From assembly GCF_000314975.1 (NCBI RefSeq), contig NZ_BAEN01000015.1, positions 1-64,000 on the forward strand: a stretch of DNA of 64,000 nt, read 5' to 3'. The notes below the pieces were generated by a model. That model was given only the letters and a program-made list of their open reading frames with translations. It did no database searches and was not told the DNA's origin. Of this stretch, positions 1 to 7,512 are shown in pieces. The position numbers were made by a program, and so were the translations under genes. Every line of letters starts with the position of its first letter. Position 1 is the first letter of the stretch. This DNA comes from Aliiglaciecola lipolytica E3. Its GTDB lineage: Bacteria > Pseudomonadota > Gammaproteobacteria > Enterobacterales > Alteromonadaceae.

Positions 1-241
1 TTCGGACAGGGTGTTGTAAGTGTGACAAGACAACACAAAATAAGCTAAGTAATGAGCACAGAGTACGCAACTCGATTTGATTACACAGCTTCCAAGTTTG
101 TTAAATAACGACAAGTTTATTGACAAGGTGAGGACATACCTAAACGAATGTAGGTAATGATAGTCACCTTGCGCAAATGTCATCTTGAAAAGCAGCAGTC
201 GCTTCGCGACGCAATATGCTTCGATGAATTTGCACCATTAA
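1..241 (+). other. rRNA operon spacer upstream of 5S
   Basis: No gene is visible here. The stretch directly precedes the 5S gene, so by position it is the 23S-5S spacer; the 3' end of 23S is not recognisable in the window and should lie just to the left. A hairpin at 198-210 (GTCGC, three-base loop, GCGAC), flanked by AAGCA (190-194) and TGCTT (217-221), could be part of an rRNA processing stem. The open frames crossing it also run through the 5S gene and are spurious. Confidence 0.6.
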
Positions 242-361
242 TGTCTGGCGACCTTAGCGACACGGTACCACCTGATCCCATTCCGAACTCAGAAGTGAAA
301 CGTGTTAGCGGCGATGGTAGTGTGGGGTTTCCCCATGTGAGAGTAGCACATCGCCAGACTC
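242..361 (+). rRNA. rrf: 5S ribosomal RNA
   Basis: The 120-nt segment follows the gammaproteobacterial 5S pattern closely. It contains the conserved core CCGAACTCAGAAGTGAAAC and the later GGCGATGGTAGTGTGGGG block. The ends pair as helix I (GTCTGGCG at 243-250 with CGCCAGAC at 352-359). A terminator follows within about 10 nt, so this is the last rRNA gene of its operon. The exact ends are good to a base or two. Confidence 0.97.
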
Positions 362-371
362 CCATTAGAGA

Positions 372-402
372 AAGGGCTATCCGTAAGGGTAGCCCTTTTT
401 TG
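372..402 (+). terminator. rRNA operon terminator
   Basis: AAGGGCTATCC (372-382) pairs with GGGTAGCCCTT (388-398), with one G-T wobble and a short loop, followed by a run of Ts. It sits about 10 nt past the 5S gene and has the form of a Rho-independent terminator. Confidence 0.88.
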
Positions 403-460
403 CATTTACAGACTTTACATCTTAGGCGGATATCTCCATCACAGTTGGATAGCCCTTACT

Positions 461-752
461 CTAAGCGCTGCCGCGCAACAGCACCCCAAGGGTAACCATA
501 CTCATCAAGTGTTATGCAATACCTGTCCATGTAATAGGAAAATAGGTGTCACACATCCATGTGGCTATCTCCAGTGCAGCATCCCTGCTGCCCGTTCCAT
601 CGGTTAACGCTTCTTCGAAGCTAAAAACAACCGATTCCACCCCCATGTGAGAGCCAAAAGATGGACAATTCTGTAGCACGGGCTTCAGCCCGTGTAATGC
701 TGCTTTACTTAACGAAGTACCTTTATGCAAATTGATATAGGTAGCATTCCTT
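461..752. repeat. Tandem non-coding repeat, unit A
   Basis: This is the first of three consecutive related units (292 bp). It opens with CTAAGCGCTGCCGCGCAA, then carries GTGTTATGCAATACCTGTCC, the short-loop hairpin CACAT-CC-ATGTG (552-563), a second hairpin GCAGCA-TCCC-TGCTGC (576-591) and a REP-like palindrome (677-694). It closes with GATATAGGTAGCATTCCTT, which leads into unit B. Open frames here look non-coding because they match nothing recognisable and fall in repeated DNA. Confidence 0.85.
677..694. repeat. REP-like palindrome A
   Basis: CACGGGCTTCAGCCCGTG is a perfect inverted repeat with a tiny loop, preceded by CTGTAG. The same element recurs at 964-981 and, slightly degraded, at 1198-1213. 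Its form resembles bacterial REP elements, but family membership is inferred. Confidence 0.8.
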
Positions 753-1040
753 CTAAGCGCTGCCGCGCAATTGCACCTCAAGGGAAACCATACTCATCGA
801 GTGTTATGCAATACCTGTCCATGTAATAGGCAACTAGGTGTCACACATCCATGTGGCTATCTCCAGCCCGACATCCATGTCGGTCGTGCGCTCGGGCGGA
901 ACTGCGTTCCTAAAACACCCTCGTTTACCCCCATGTGGAGTAAAGAAACGCGCAAACCTGTAGCACGGGCTTCAGCCCGTGGAATGCTGCTTTATCTAAC
1001 GAAGCTACCTTTATGCACATTGATATAGGTAGCATTCCTT
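753..1040. repeat. Tandem non-coding repeat, unit B
   Basis: This second unit (288 bp) lies head-to-tail with unit A. The opening CTAAGCGCTGCCGCGCAA block, the CACAT-CC-ATGTG hairpin (844-855) and the closing block are nearly identical to unit A. The middle hairpin is a different sequence of the same shape, CCGACAT-CC-ATGTCGG (868-883). The segment just after it diverges most between units. Confidence 0.85.
964..981. repeat. REP-like palindrome B
   Basis: Identical to the palindrome at 677-694 (CACGGGCTTCAGCCCGTG) and at the same place within its unit. Confidence 0.8.
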
Positions 1041-1222
1041 CTAAAGCGCTGCCGCGCAAGAACCATCCCGCAGAGAAACCTAACCCATCTTGTGTCTTGC
1101 AATGCCTGTCCATGTATTACCTGATGTATTAGATCGCTGTAATAAACTACTAGGTGTCATACATCCATATAGCGTCTACAACCTGCCAACCTGTAGAACG
1201 GGCTTCAGCCCGTAAAAACTTA
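1041..1222. repeat. Tandem non-coding repeat, unit C (partial)
   Basis: The third unit is shorter and more diverged. It keeps the opening CTAAAGCGCTGCCGCGCAA block, a TTGCAATGCCTGTCCATGTA variant and AGGTGTCATACATCCAT. It ends just after the REP-like palindrome, lacking the closing block of units A and B. An inserted stretch around 1120-1150 has no counterpart in the other units. Confidence 0.75.
1198..1213. repeat. REP-like palindrome C
   Basis: ACGGGCTTCAGCCCGT keeps the core of the palindromes at 677-694 and 964-981, but the outermost pair is lost. Confidence 0.7.
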
Positions 1223-1416
1223 CGTCGATTTTATCTTTGAAAAAGGAATTTAAAGTAAAGAGCGAATAGCTTGTTATCCCGAGTTTTAACACTATGAGTA
1301 TTTTATAAATAGAACAACAAGTTAGCCGTGACCTAGTACGGCTCTAATGGTATATTCTTGCTCTGATTTTACCTGCTGAAAACTTAAACAAAATAATAAA
1401 TTCTAAAGAGGAACAT

Positions 1417-1935
1417 ATGGCTTCACCTAAAATTCACAATGCTGTACGAAAATATCACAGGTGGTTAGGGTTTTTCCTAGCAGGCATAATGTCAGTTTAT
1501 GCAGTTAGTGGCATTCTACTTATTTTTCGAAAAACCGATTTTATGAAATTTCCACAACAGGAAGAGCATCAGTTAGAAAAAGGGCTAGGGGAAGAAGCAC
1601 TTGTTAAACAACTCGGTCTTAAGAATATCAAAGTGGAAAGCCAGCAAGGTGATCTAATTCTATTTGCAGACGGTCAATACAACAAAAGTACTGGTGCGGC
1701 GGTTATAAATAAAGTCGACTATCCAATGCCGCTAGCAAAACTGGTTAAGTTACATAAAGCAACGCATAAAAGCCCATTGTTTTTCCTAAACATTAGCTTT
1801 GGAATAGCGCTTTTGTTTTTTGTGATATCAGCATTTTTAATGTTTATGCCCAAACTTCCGTTGTTTAAAAATGGCATAAAGATAGCGATTGCTGGTGCAG
1901 GATTTGCCCTTTTAGTTGTGATCTTTAGTTCATAA
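1417..1935 (+). CDS. PepSY-associated membrane protein
   Basis: A 172-residue membrane protein of the PepSY-TM type. A cytoplasmic start with a His-rich YHRWLGFF motif (about residues 14-21) leads into a first transmembrane helix (about 18-37). A periplasmic PepSY-like stretch follows, and then two C-terminal helices (about 122-145 and 153-171). The LHKATHKS segment before the second helix fits the family, in which paired histidines flank the helices. AGAGGAA precedes the ATG at a good distance. It stands alone between the repeat array and a minus-strand operon. Exact function is unknown; iron- or redox-linked roles are described for relatives. Confidence 0.8.
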   Translation: MASPKIHNAVRKYHRWLGFFLAGIMSVYAVSGILLIFRKTDFMKFPQQEEHQLEKGLGEEALVKQLGLKNIKVESQQGDLILFADGQYNKSTGAAVINKVDYPMPLAKLVKLHKATHKSPLFFLNISFGIALLFFVISAFLMFMPKLPLFKNGIKIAIAGAGFALLVVIFSS

Positions 1936-1959
1936 CGCGGTTAAATCGTAAATGAAATA

Positions 1960-2601
1960 TTATGCAATTTTAATAGCGATAGAACGTGTAAAAGTATCAT
2001 CACTTCTTTCGGTAAAATACCACTGATTGGTTTCGTATAATATGTCAAAAATGGTTATCGAACTGGCCCGATATTTTTGTTGATAGGCCAGTTCAAGCGA
2101 TTTGAAATAAGCCTCTTTTGCACACCAAATTCGATAATAAAATGATAACTTTTCGCCAGAAGATAATACCGACAGGTTTTTCAATTCTGACTCACTCATA
2201 AATAACTGAGCTAAAGAAGTTAAGTCTTTTTTATTCTTACGTTTTTCTATATCAATTCCTATTGGAAACGATGAAACAGCAAAACAGATTTTTTTATTAC
2301 TATGTGACAGGCTGTATTTAAGTGATAAAGGTAAGTTAAGTACAGCTGGTACTGAGTTGGGTCTTTCGCTAATTTTCCAGAAATTCGGCTTTTTATCAAA
2401 ATATTGGCTAAGGCCATGCCGAATCAGAGCTCTGCTATAAAGATATTCTTGTCGTTTATTAGGATGATTGATTTTTCCTAATCTTTCTCGTTCCGAAAAA
2501 GACAGTATGTTAGCTGTAGAAGAGGCAAGTTTAAGGTCATCATTTTCAACTTCAGTTTCCCAAAGTTGAAAATGATCATGTTGTTCGACGTTAGTCTGCA
2601 A
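1960..2601 (-). CDS. 4'-phosphopantetheinyl transferase (Sfp type)
   Basis: A 213-residue enzyme predicted to move the phosphopantetheine arm from CoA onto a carrier-protein serine. The two signature motifs are present: GIDIEKR (residues 115-121, metal-binding Asp117 and Glu119) and WCAKEAYFK (159-167, Glu163). Its start overlaps the end of the upstream minus-strand gene by 11 bp, so the two are co-transcribed. Divergent to it is the polyene operon with two ACPs, each having a DSID serine; those ACPs are the obvious substrates. Length suits the Sfp/EntD class rather than the shorter AcpS class. Confidence 0.92.
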   Translation of the reverse strand: MQTNVEQHDHFQLWETEVENDDLKLASSTANILSFSERERLGKINHPNKRQEYLYSRALIRHGLSQYFDKKPNFWKISERPNSVPAVLNLPLSLKYSLSHSNKKICFAVSSFPIGIDIEKRKNKKDLTSLAQLFMSESELKNLSVLSSGEKLSFYYRIWCAKEAYFKSLELAYQQKYRASSITIFDILYETNQWYFTERSDDTFTRSIAIKIA

Positions 2602-3031
2602 GTGTCACTACTTCACCCATCAAAGCAACACCAGCTACGAATGCACCAGCGTGGCATTCATATTCGGTTTCGCTAGAAAACGTATTTTTCTTATAATAAC
2701 TATTAATATTGACCACAGCGTTACCACCTTCTTTTTGAGCTCGCTCTTGTAAGGTTAATAAAGCTGACAATAGGACCCATTGGCAAGCTTCAATATCACT
2801 TTTATTAAAGGCATTGGTCTTTTTGTTAGTAGGATAACTTCCTAAACTTTTTACTACTTTGGGGTGTGGTTGTTCGCCAAAATAGAGGGCGATATCCGGG
2901 TACAATCTACTTTTAAAATCGGCTGATTCAAGTGCTTCTTGAATCGAGTACATATGTTTAGTATCGCGCGCAAAAGTAGTTGCTGTAGTTAGAATTAAGG
3001 TTAATCCTAAAAGAATTTTAACAAATTTCAT
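2591..3031 (-). CDS. Small secreted protein of aryl-polyene clusters
   Basis: A 146-residue protein with a clear signal peptide (hydrophobic to about residue 20, cleavage near TTFA-RD). The C-terminal half contains ERAQKEGGNAVVNINSYY, a pattern seen in RcsF/YbjQ-like small domains, in which a conserved turn precedes beta strands. Homologues beside aryl-polyene clusters are often labelled 'excinuclease ATPase subunit', which is misleading since no ATPase motif is present. It is the first gene of a two-gene minus-strand unit with the phosphopantetheinyl transferase. The cysteines in ACQW and ECHA could form a disulfide. Function unknown. Confidence 0.75.
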   Translation of the reverse strand: MKFVKILLGLTLILTTATTFARDTKHMYSIQEALESADFKSRLYPDIALYFGEQPHPKVVKSLGSYPTNKKTNAFNKSDIEACQWVLLSALLTLQERAQKEGGNAVVNINSYYKKNTFSSETEYECHAGAFVAGVALMGEVVTLAD

Positions 3032-3167
3032 GTTGGCCTAATCTCCATGTTAGTTGACAGTATATGTAGGTTCGATCACTACTCGTTTCCTTGACCTTAA
3101 TTTAGAAGATTAAATTCTATGGTTTACGTCGTCAACTATTTCGCCGCAATAATCTTTTGGCATCACA

Positions 3168-3195
3168 TTGCAATAATAAGTAAGTGAAGTAAAAT
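3168..3195 (+). promoter_or_regulatory. Candidate sigma-70 promoter of the polyene operon
   Basis: TTGCAA (3168-3173), a 16-nt spacer and TAAAAT (3190-3195) lie about 50 nt before the first gene of the plus-strand operon, within the 215-bp divergent region. Based on hexamer similarity only. Confidence 0.4.
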
Positions 3196-3246
3196 GCTGT
3201 CGGATTTGTACATTTTCAATTAGTTCGAGTAATACGGAGAGATTTT

Positions 3247-3990
3247 TTGGCGGGATTTAAGTTAGAAGCATGGACTGCGCTAGCACCAAGCCTCGAACAT
3301 AAAGATGACTGGCTTGTTTGGTTGAAAGAAAATAGACAAATCGACGATCAGAATCTAAATGTAAATCTAAAACACGTTCCTATGATGCTCAGACGGCGTT
3401 TTAATACCCTTGGTAAATGTGCAATGGGTGCAATAAAACAATTGAGTATCGATAATGCTAATTTACCTTGTATATTCGCTTCTCAGCATGGCGATACGCA
3501 ACTCACTTTGTCACTTCTGGAAAACATAGGAAAGCATGAAGATATGTCCCCGACTGGGTTTAGTCTGGCGGTTCATAATGCGGTTAGTGGGTTATATTCT
3601 ATAGTCAACAAAAATACTTGTGAAGTGACTGCTATTGCGGCAATGGAAGGTCTAATTGCCAGTGCATTATTTGAATCGATTGGCCAATTACAAAAGTCTG
3701 AAAAAGTACTCTGTGTGGTTTACGATGTGCCTTTGCCAAGTATCTATCAAGCGTATAGTGAAACAGTCGATTTTCCGTATGCAATTGCAATGGTGTTGAG
3801 TCGTGATAAAGGGGACGAAATGTCGTTCACTTATCAAGGGAATGTACCTGAACACGTAAAAGAACAAACGAATATCAACACGGAGATACGTAACTTTGTT
3901 GGCTATCTTTCCGGTCAGTTGAGCGACTATTCTTGTAATGTTAATGGCTCGATATGGAAACTGGAAAAGAAACTAAACAATGTTAGCTAA
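3247..3990 (+). CDS. Ketosynthase-like chain-length factor of the polyene synthase
   Basis: A 247-residue protein resembling the N-terminal half of beta-ketoacyl synthases (ASQHGD, SPTGFSLAVHNAVSGLY at about 101-117). Where active ketosynthases have the nucleophilic TACSSG, this protein has TAIAAMEG (128-135), so the catalytic cysteine is missing. That fits a chain-length-factor partner, the role proposed for ApeC, rather than a condensing enzyme. The start is TTG with GGAGA just upstream; no better start exists nearby. It heads the operon and overlaps the next gene by 11 bp. The partner is probably the active ketosynthase at 14357. Confidence 0.85.
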   Translation: MAGFKLEAWTALAPSLEHKDDWLVWLKENRQIDDQNLNVNLKHVPMMLRRRFNTLGKCAMGAIKQLSIDNANLPCIFASQHGDTQLTLSLLENIGKHEDMSPTGFSLAVHNAVSGLYSIVNKNTCEVTAIAAMEGLIASALFESIGQLQKSEKVLCVVYDVPLPSIYQAYSETVDFPYAIAMVLSRDKGDEMSFTYQGNVPEHVKEQTNINTEIRNFVGYLSGQLSDYSCNVNGSIWKLEKKLNNVS

Positions 3991-4759
3991 AATAACATTT
4001 GCATGGCGATGGTTTGCCACTGCATTCAGTTTTTTCATATTTGGTGTAGGTGGTATTATAGTGCCGCTGATTGTAGTACCGATATTATATATATTACCAG
4101 GTAGTCAATTGCAGCGAGAGGCTAGAGGCCAGAAATTTATCCATTTAGCTTTTGCTACTTTTATTAAGTTAATGCGCTTTTTGGGCGTTTTAACTTATGA
4201 AATTCACGGCGCTAAAGAACTTCGAAACGCTAAACTCGTATTGGCCAATCATCCAACATTGTTGGATGTCGTCTTTTTAATTGCTTTGATTCCCAATGCT
4301 AACTGTGTTGTAAAAGGGGCGCTCACTCGTAATCCTTTTATGCGCGGAGCGATAAAAGCAGCTGGTTACACAATTAATAGTGGAGCGGCAAGCGATGTGT
4401 TAATTGAAGCCAAAGAAGTGTTTGATAAAGGTCAAATAATGATCGTTTTTCCGGAAGGCACTAGAACTGTTCCGGGGCAATCTCATCTTCTTAAGCGAGG
4501 AGCTGCGAATATTGCTATTAGAGCTGGTGTAGATATTACACCGGTAATAATAACTTGTGTGCCAATATCACTTACAAAGCAAGATAAGTGGTATAATATC
4601 CCGTCAAGTCCAATGCATTTTAATATTTCGGCATTACCGGTAATTAAAGTGCACGACTTTCAGTCATCAAACGACATAAAAAATGCAAGATTGTTGACTG
4701 ATTATTTAACTAAGTATTTTAATGCTGAGGTCGCAGTAAATGACAGCGTTACAAAATGA
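3980..4759 (+). CDS. 1-acyl-glycerol-3-phosphate acyltransferase family (PlsC-like)
   Basis: A 259-residue PlsC-family acyltransferase with an N-terminal hydrophobic region (about 12-40) that should anchor it in the inner membrane. Motif I, HPTLLD, has the catalytic His91 and Asp96 in the HX4D spacing. Motif III, FPEGTR, is at residues 157-162. In aryl-polyene clusters such enzymes are thought to move the polyene or a fatty acyl group onto a lipid head group. The gene overlaps its neighbours at both ends (11 bp upstream, 20 bp downstream), indicating translational coupling. Whether the substrate is a phospholipid or the polyene-glycan is not visible. Confidence 0.87.
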   Translation: MLAKITFAWRWFATAFSFFIFGVGGIIVPLIVVPILYILPGSQLQREARGQKFIHLAFATFIKLMRFLGVLTYEIHGAKELRNAKLVLANHPTLLDVVFLIALIPNANCVVKGALTRNPFMRGAIKAAGYTINSGAASDVLIEAKEVFDKGQIMIVFPEGTRTVPGQSHLLKRGAANIAIRAGVDITPVIITCVPISLTKQDKWYNIPSSPMHFNISALPVIKVHDFQSSNDIKNARLLTDYLTKYFNAEVAVNDSVTK

Positions 4760-5000
4760 ATTAAAAGAAATGATTATTGAGTGTCTTGATCTTGAAGACG
4801 TAGAATCAGAAGAAATTGATAACGAAGAGCCATTATTTGTTGAAGGTTTAGGATTAGACTCTATCGACGCACTAGAAATAGGGTTAGCTTTACAAAAACG
4901 TTATGGAATTAAACTTGATTCTAACTCGGAAGAAACCCGAGCTCACTTCGCCAACGTTAATGCGTTGGCAGATTTAGTCAAGAATCACAGAACACAATAA
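4740..5000 (+). CDS. Acyl carrier protein 1
   Basis: An 86-residue acidic carrier protein. The phosphopantetheine serine is Ser41 in the motif LGLDSIDALE. It starts inside the acyltransferase gene (20-bp overlap). Together with the next ORF it gives this cluster two tandem ACPs, as in known aryl-polyene clusters (ApeE/ApeF). One may carry the starter and growing chain and the other a different stage, but the sequence alone does not tell which. Confidence 0.93.
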   Translation: MTALQNELKEMIIECLDLEDVESEEIDNEEPLFVEGLGLDSIDALEIGLALQKRYGIKLDSNSEETRAHFANVNALADLVKNHRTQ

Positions 5001-5012
5001 AGTAAGTCGCAT

Positions 5013-5264
5013 ATGATGAATAAACAGGAAGATACTTTTCAACAAGTAGTCGCACTTTTTGAAGAATTGTTTGAGTTAGATCCAGCAAGAGTCAAGCCTG
5101 ACTCAAATCTATACAATGACCTTGATATAGATAGCATTGATGCTGTTGATTTAGTCGTGGAACTAAGAAAAATGACAGGCATTAAAATCAAACCCGAAGA
5201 TTTTAAATCGGTCAGAACTGTAAATGACATCGTTGAGCAGGTAGACAAGCTAACTGCCGAGTAA
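5013..5264 (+). CDS. Acyl carrier protein 2
   Basis: An 83-residue carrier protein with phosphopantetheine Ser41 in DLDIDSIDAVDLVVE. It lies 12 bp after ACP 1 and is clearly related but not a recent duplicate; the flanks differ a great deal, which argues for separate roles. An open frame on the opposite strand over it is a shadow. Confidence 0.93.
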   Translation: MMNKQEDTFQQVVALFEELFELDPARVKPDSNLYNDLDIDSIDAVDLVVELRKMTGIKIKPEDFKSVRTVNDIVEQVDKLTAE

Positions 5265-5267
5265 AAG

Positions 5268-5810
5268 ATGAAAACGCTGATCACCGTTTTGGTTGTACTT
5301 CTAAGCATCAGTTATCCCTTTGTGGTTTATGTCGGGTTGCAAAATTTTGAAGCTAAGTGGTTATTACCTTTCCTAGTGATTATGCTTGCGCTGCGTTGGT
5401 TTGCATCCGGACAAAATTCTGAACGAAAAGTCATTTTGACAACACTCGTGTTGTTAGGTTGTATTATGTTTTTTGTAGGTCATCAGGTCGGTTTGAAATT
5501 TTATCCGGTAATGATGAATTTCAGTTTTTTCGTGTTATTTGCTGGTAGTCTCTTTTCTTCAACTCCTATCGTTGAGAAGTTTGCTCGTATTAAGGAACCC
5601 GCTTTAACTCCTAAAGCAATAAAATACACACGTAAGGTAACAATTGTTTGGAGCATTTTTTTTGCGCTAAACGGGACGATTGCTTGCCTTACTGCGTTGT
5701 TCGCGTCAGATGAGTTGTGGATGTTATATAATGGATTGATAGCCTACATTCTAATGGGCGTGTTAGGCGGCTCAGAATGGCTTATTAGGCAACAGATAAG
5801 AAAGGCCTGA
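5268..5810 (+). CDS. Membrane protein of the polyene cluster (COG4648-like)
   Basis: A 180-residue integral membrane protein with about five or six hydrophobic helices (roughly 5-25, 30-45, 55-72, 78-95, 122-143, 150-168). It sits 3 bp after ACP 2 and 1 bp before the AMP-ligase. Proteins like this occupy the same slot in other aryl-polyene clusters, but their task is not established. It could hold the soluble synthase enzymes at the membrane, which is inference only. Confidence 0.8.
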   Translation: MKTLITVLVVLLSISYPFVVYVGLQNFEAKWLLPFLVIMLALRWFASGQNSERKVILTTLVLLGCIMFFVGHQVGLKFYPVMMNFSFFVLFAGSLFSSTPIVEKFARIKEPALTPKAIKYTRKVTIVWSIFFALNGTIACLTALFASDELWMLYNGLIAYILMGVLGGSEWLIRQQIRKA

Positions 5811-5811
5811 T

Positions 5812-7512
5812 ATGTCTGAATCGTTAACGTTGTCAAATTGGATGTCAATACGTCCAAATCAGGTTATAGCCATACGTTCTGGTCAAGTTATCAGTAGCGC
5901 AGAATTTACCACTAACGTTGCTCGTTGGAAAAACTTGTTGGCTCAACATTCGGGTCATCGTTGGGTTGTATATCATAGCGACCCATACGAATTTTTATCC
6001 ATTCTTTATGCTCTGTGGTACTTACAACGGATCGCCTGTGTTCCCGGTGATAATCGACCCGCTACCATTGCACGATTGTCCAATAAAGTAGATGGAATGA
6101 TTGGCGAAATTAGTCAAGGTATCGCGTTGGGTTCGAATGATGACTATCTCATAGAAGATAACTTCGCTTTACACGAACTTGATGGTTCACAAATAGCAGT
6201 CGAATTGTACACATCAGGTTCCAGTGGTGCTCCCAAAGCGATTACTAAAACAATTGCCCAATTACAAAGTGAATTAGCGAGCCTGCAAAAGCAGTGGCCT
6301 GCTGTTTCTGGCGCGGTGATATTGTCAACTGTGTCCCATCAACATCTTTATGGTTTGACGTTTCGTTTGCTGCGCCCATTCATTGCGGGACAACCCATAT
6401 TATGCGAGTTGTGTGAATATACTGAAGATATCTATAATTTTGCTCAGGATCTTTGTCAATTTGTTTTAGTTTCGAGTCCGTCACATATATCACGGGTAAA
6501 CGAATTATTAGATTGGTCGTCTTTAAATGCACTTTGTGTCAATATTTTTTCTGCCGCAGCGCCATTAGAACGTAACGATGCATTACGTATGAGCAAACTA
6601 CTATCGGCTCCACTTTGGGAAATTTACGGTAGTTCCGAAACAGGTGTCATTGCTTGGCGCAGCCAAGCTGCTGACACAGAACAATCACTTTGGCAAAAGC
6701 TGCCAGATGTTGAATTTGAATTTGACCCAAATGAGCAAGTAAAAGTGTGCTCACCTTTCACTGATCCGCAGCACTCTGTATTGAGTGACAAGCTAAAAGT
6801 TTACCCAAATGGCTGCTTTGAACTACAAGGCAGATCCGATAACATTGTGAAGATTGAAGGTAAACGCGTTTCTTTAACCGCTATTGAGAACGCGTTGTGT
6901 GAACATTCGTGGATTTCAGAAATAAGAGCCTTTGTTGTTATTCGCAAGCGAACTGAAGTCGCTATAGCTTTGGTGTTAAGTCATGAAGGTGAGATTCAAT
7001 TGATGCGCTCTGGCCGTCAGTTCATGATCAAAACCTTACGTGCACAATTGTTGTCAAAATTTGAAACAATCGTAGTCCCCAGACGTTGGCGATTTATTGA
7101 TACAATGCCATATAACCAGCAAGGCAAAATAACCTTAGAATCCTTGCAAAATTTAGTGGAGCAACCAGCTTTGTTGAAATGGCCAACTATAAAAAATATA
7201 AAACACGATTCATCAAATCTTTTGATCAACTGCACTATGCCTAAAGAGTTGCTTTATTTTGATGGCCATTTTGAAAACGCGCCAATTTTACCCGGTGTAG
7301 TGCAAGTCCATTGGGCGCAAAAATACGCCGTTGAATATTTCAATATTTCACAGCGTTTTAGTCACCTTGAAGTGATTAAATTTTCTCATGTCATTCAGCC
7401 AGAAGAAGAGATAGAAATAGCTATCGAGTTCAATCAACAAAAACGAAAAGTGATGTTTTCATATCGTTCGGCTATTGGACTTCACTCTAGCGGACGAATT
7501 TGTTTTGAATAA
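5812..7512 (+). CDS. Fused AMP-dependent acyl ligase and ApeI-like dehydratase
   Basis: A 566-residue two-domain protein. Residues 1-460 are an adenylate-forming ligase: phosphate loop TSGSSGAPK (134-142), YGSSETG, GRSDNIVKIEGKRVS hinge and a final catalytic lysine region QQGKITLE. It should activate an aryl acid starter and load it onto an ACP. From about residue 470 a hotdog domain begins with YFDGHFENAPILPGV, where His486 matches the catalytic histidine of FabZ/ApeI dehydratases. In the better-known clusters these functions are encoded by neighbouring genes. The reading frame runs through the junction with no stop, so the fusion appears genuine. It probably pairs with the dehydratase at 15541. 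Confidence 0.9.
   Translation: MSESLTLSNWMSIRPNQVIAIRSGQVISSAEFTTNVARWKNLLAQHSGHRWVVYHSDPYEFLSILYALWYLQRIACVPGDNRPATIARLSNKVDGMIGEISQGIALGSNDDYLIEDNFALHELDGSQIAVELYTSGSSGAPKAITKTIAQLQSELASLQKQWPAVSGAVILSTVSHQHLYGLTFRLLRPFIAGQPILCELCEYTEDIYNFAQDLCQFVLVSSPSHISRVNELLDWSSLNALCVNIFSAAAPLERNDALRMSKLLSAPLWEIYGSSETGVIAWRSQAADTEQSLWQKLPDVEFEFDPNEQVKVCSPFTDPQHSVLSDKLKVYPNGCFELQGRSDNIVKIEGKRVSLTAIENALCEHSWISEIRAFVVIRKRTEVAIALVLSHEGEIQLMRSGRQFMIKTLRAQLLSKFETIVVPRRWRFIDTMPYNQQGKITLESLQNLVEQPALLKWPTIKNIKHDSSNLLINCTMPKELLYFDGHFENAPILPGVVQVHWAQKYAVEYFNISQRFSHLEVIKFSHVIQPEEEIEIAIEFNQQKRKVMFSYRSAIGLHSSGRICFE

Noticed and set aside
157-495. 112-residue open frame across the spacer and 5S gene
   Set aside because: It runs through the 5S rRNA and its terminator; chance frame.
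512-1113. Three open frames of 62-89 residues in the repeat array
   Set aside because: They lie on both strands of repeated, hairpin-rich DNA, resemble no protein family and have no ribosome sites.
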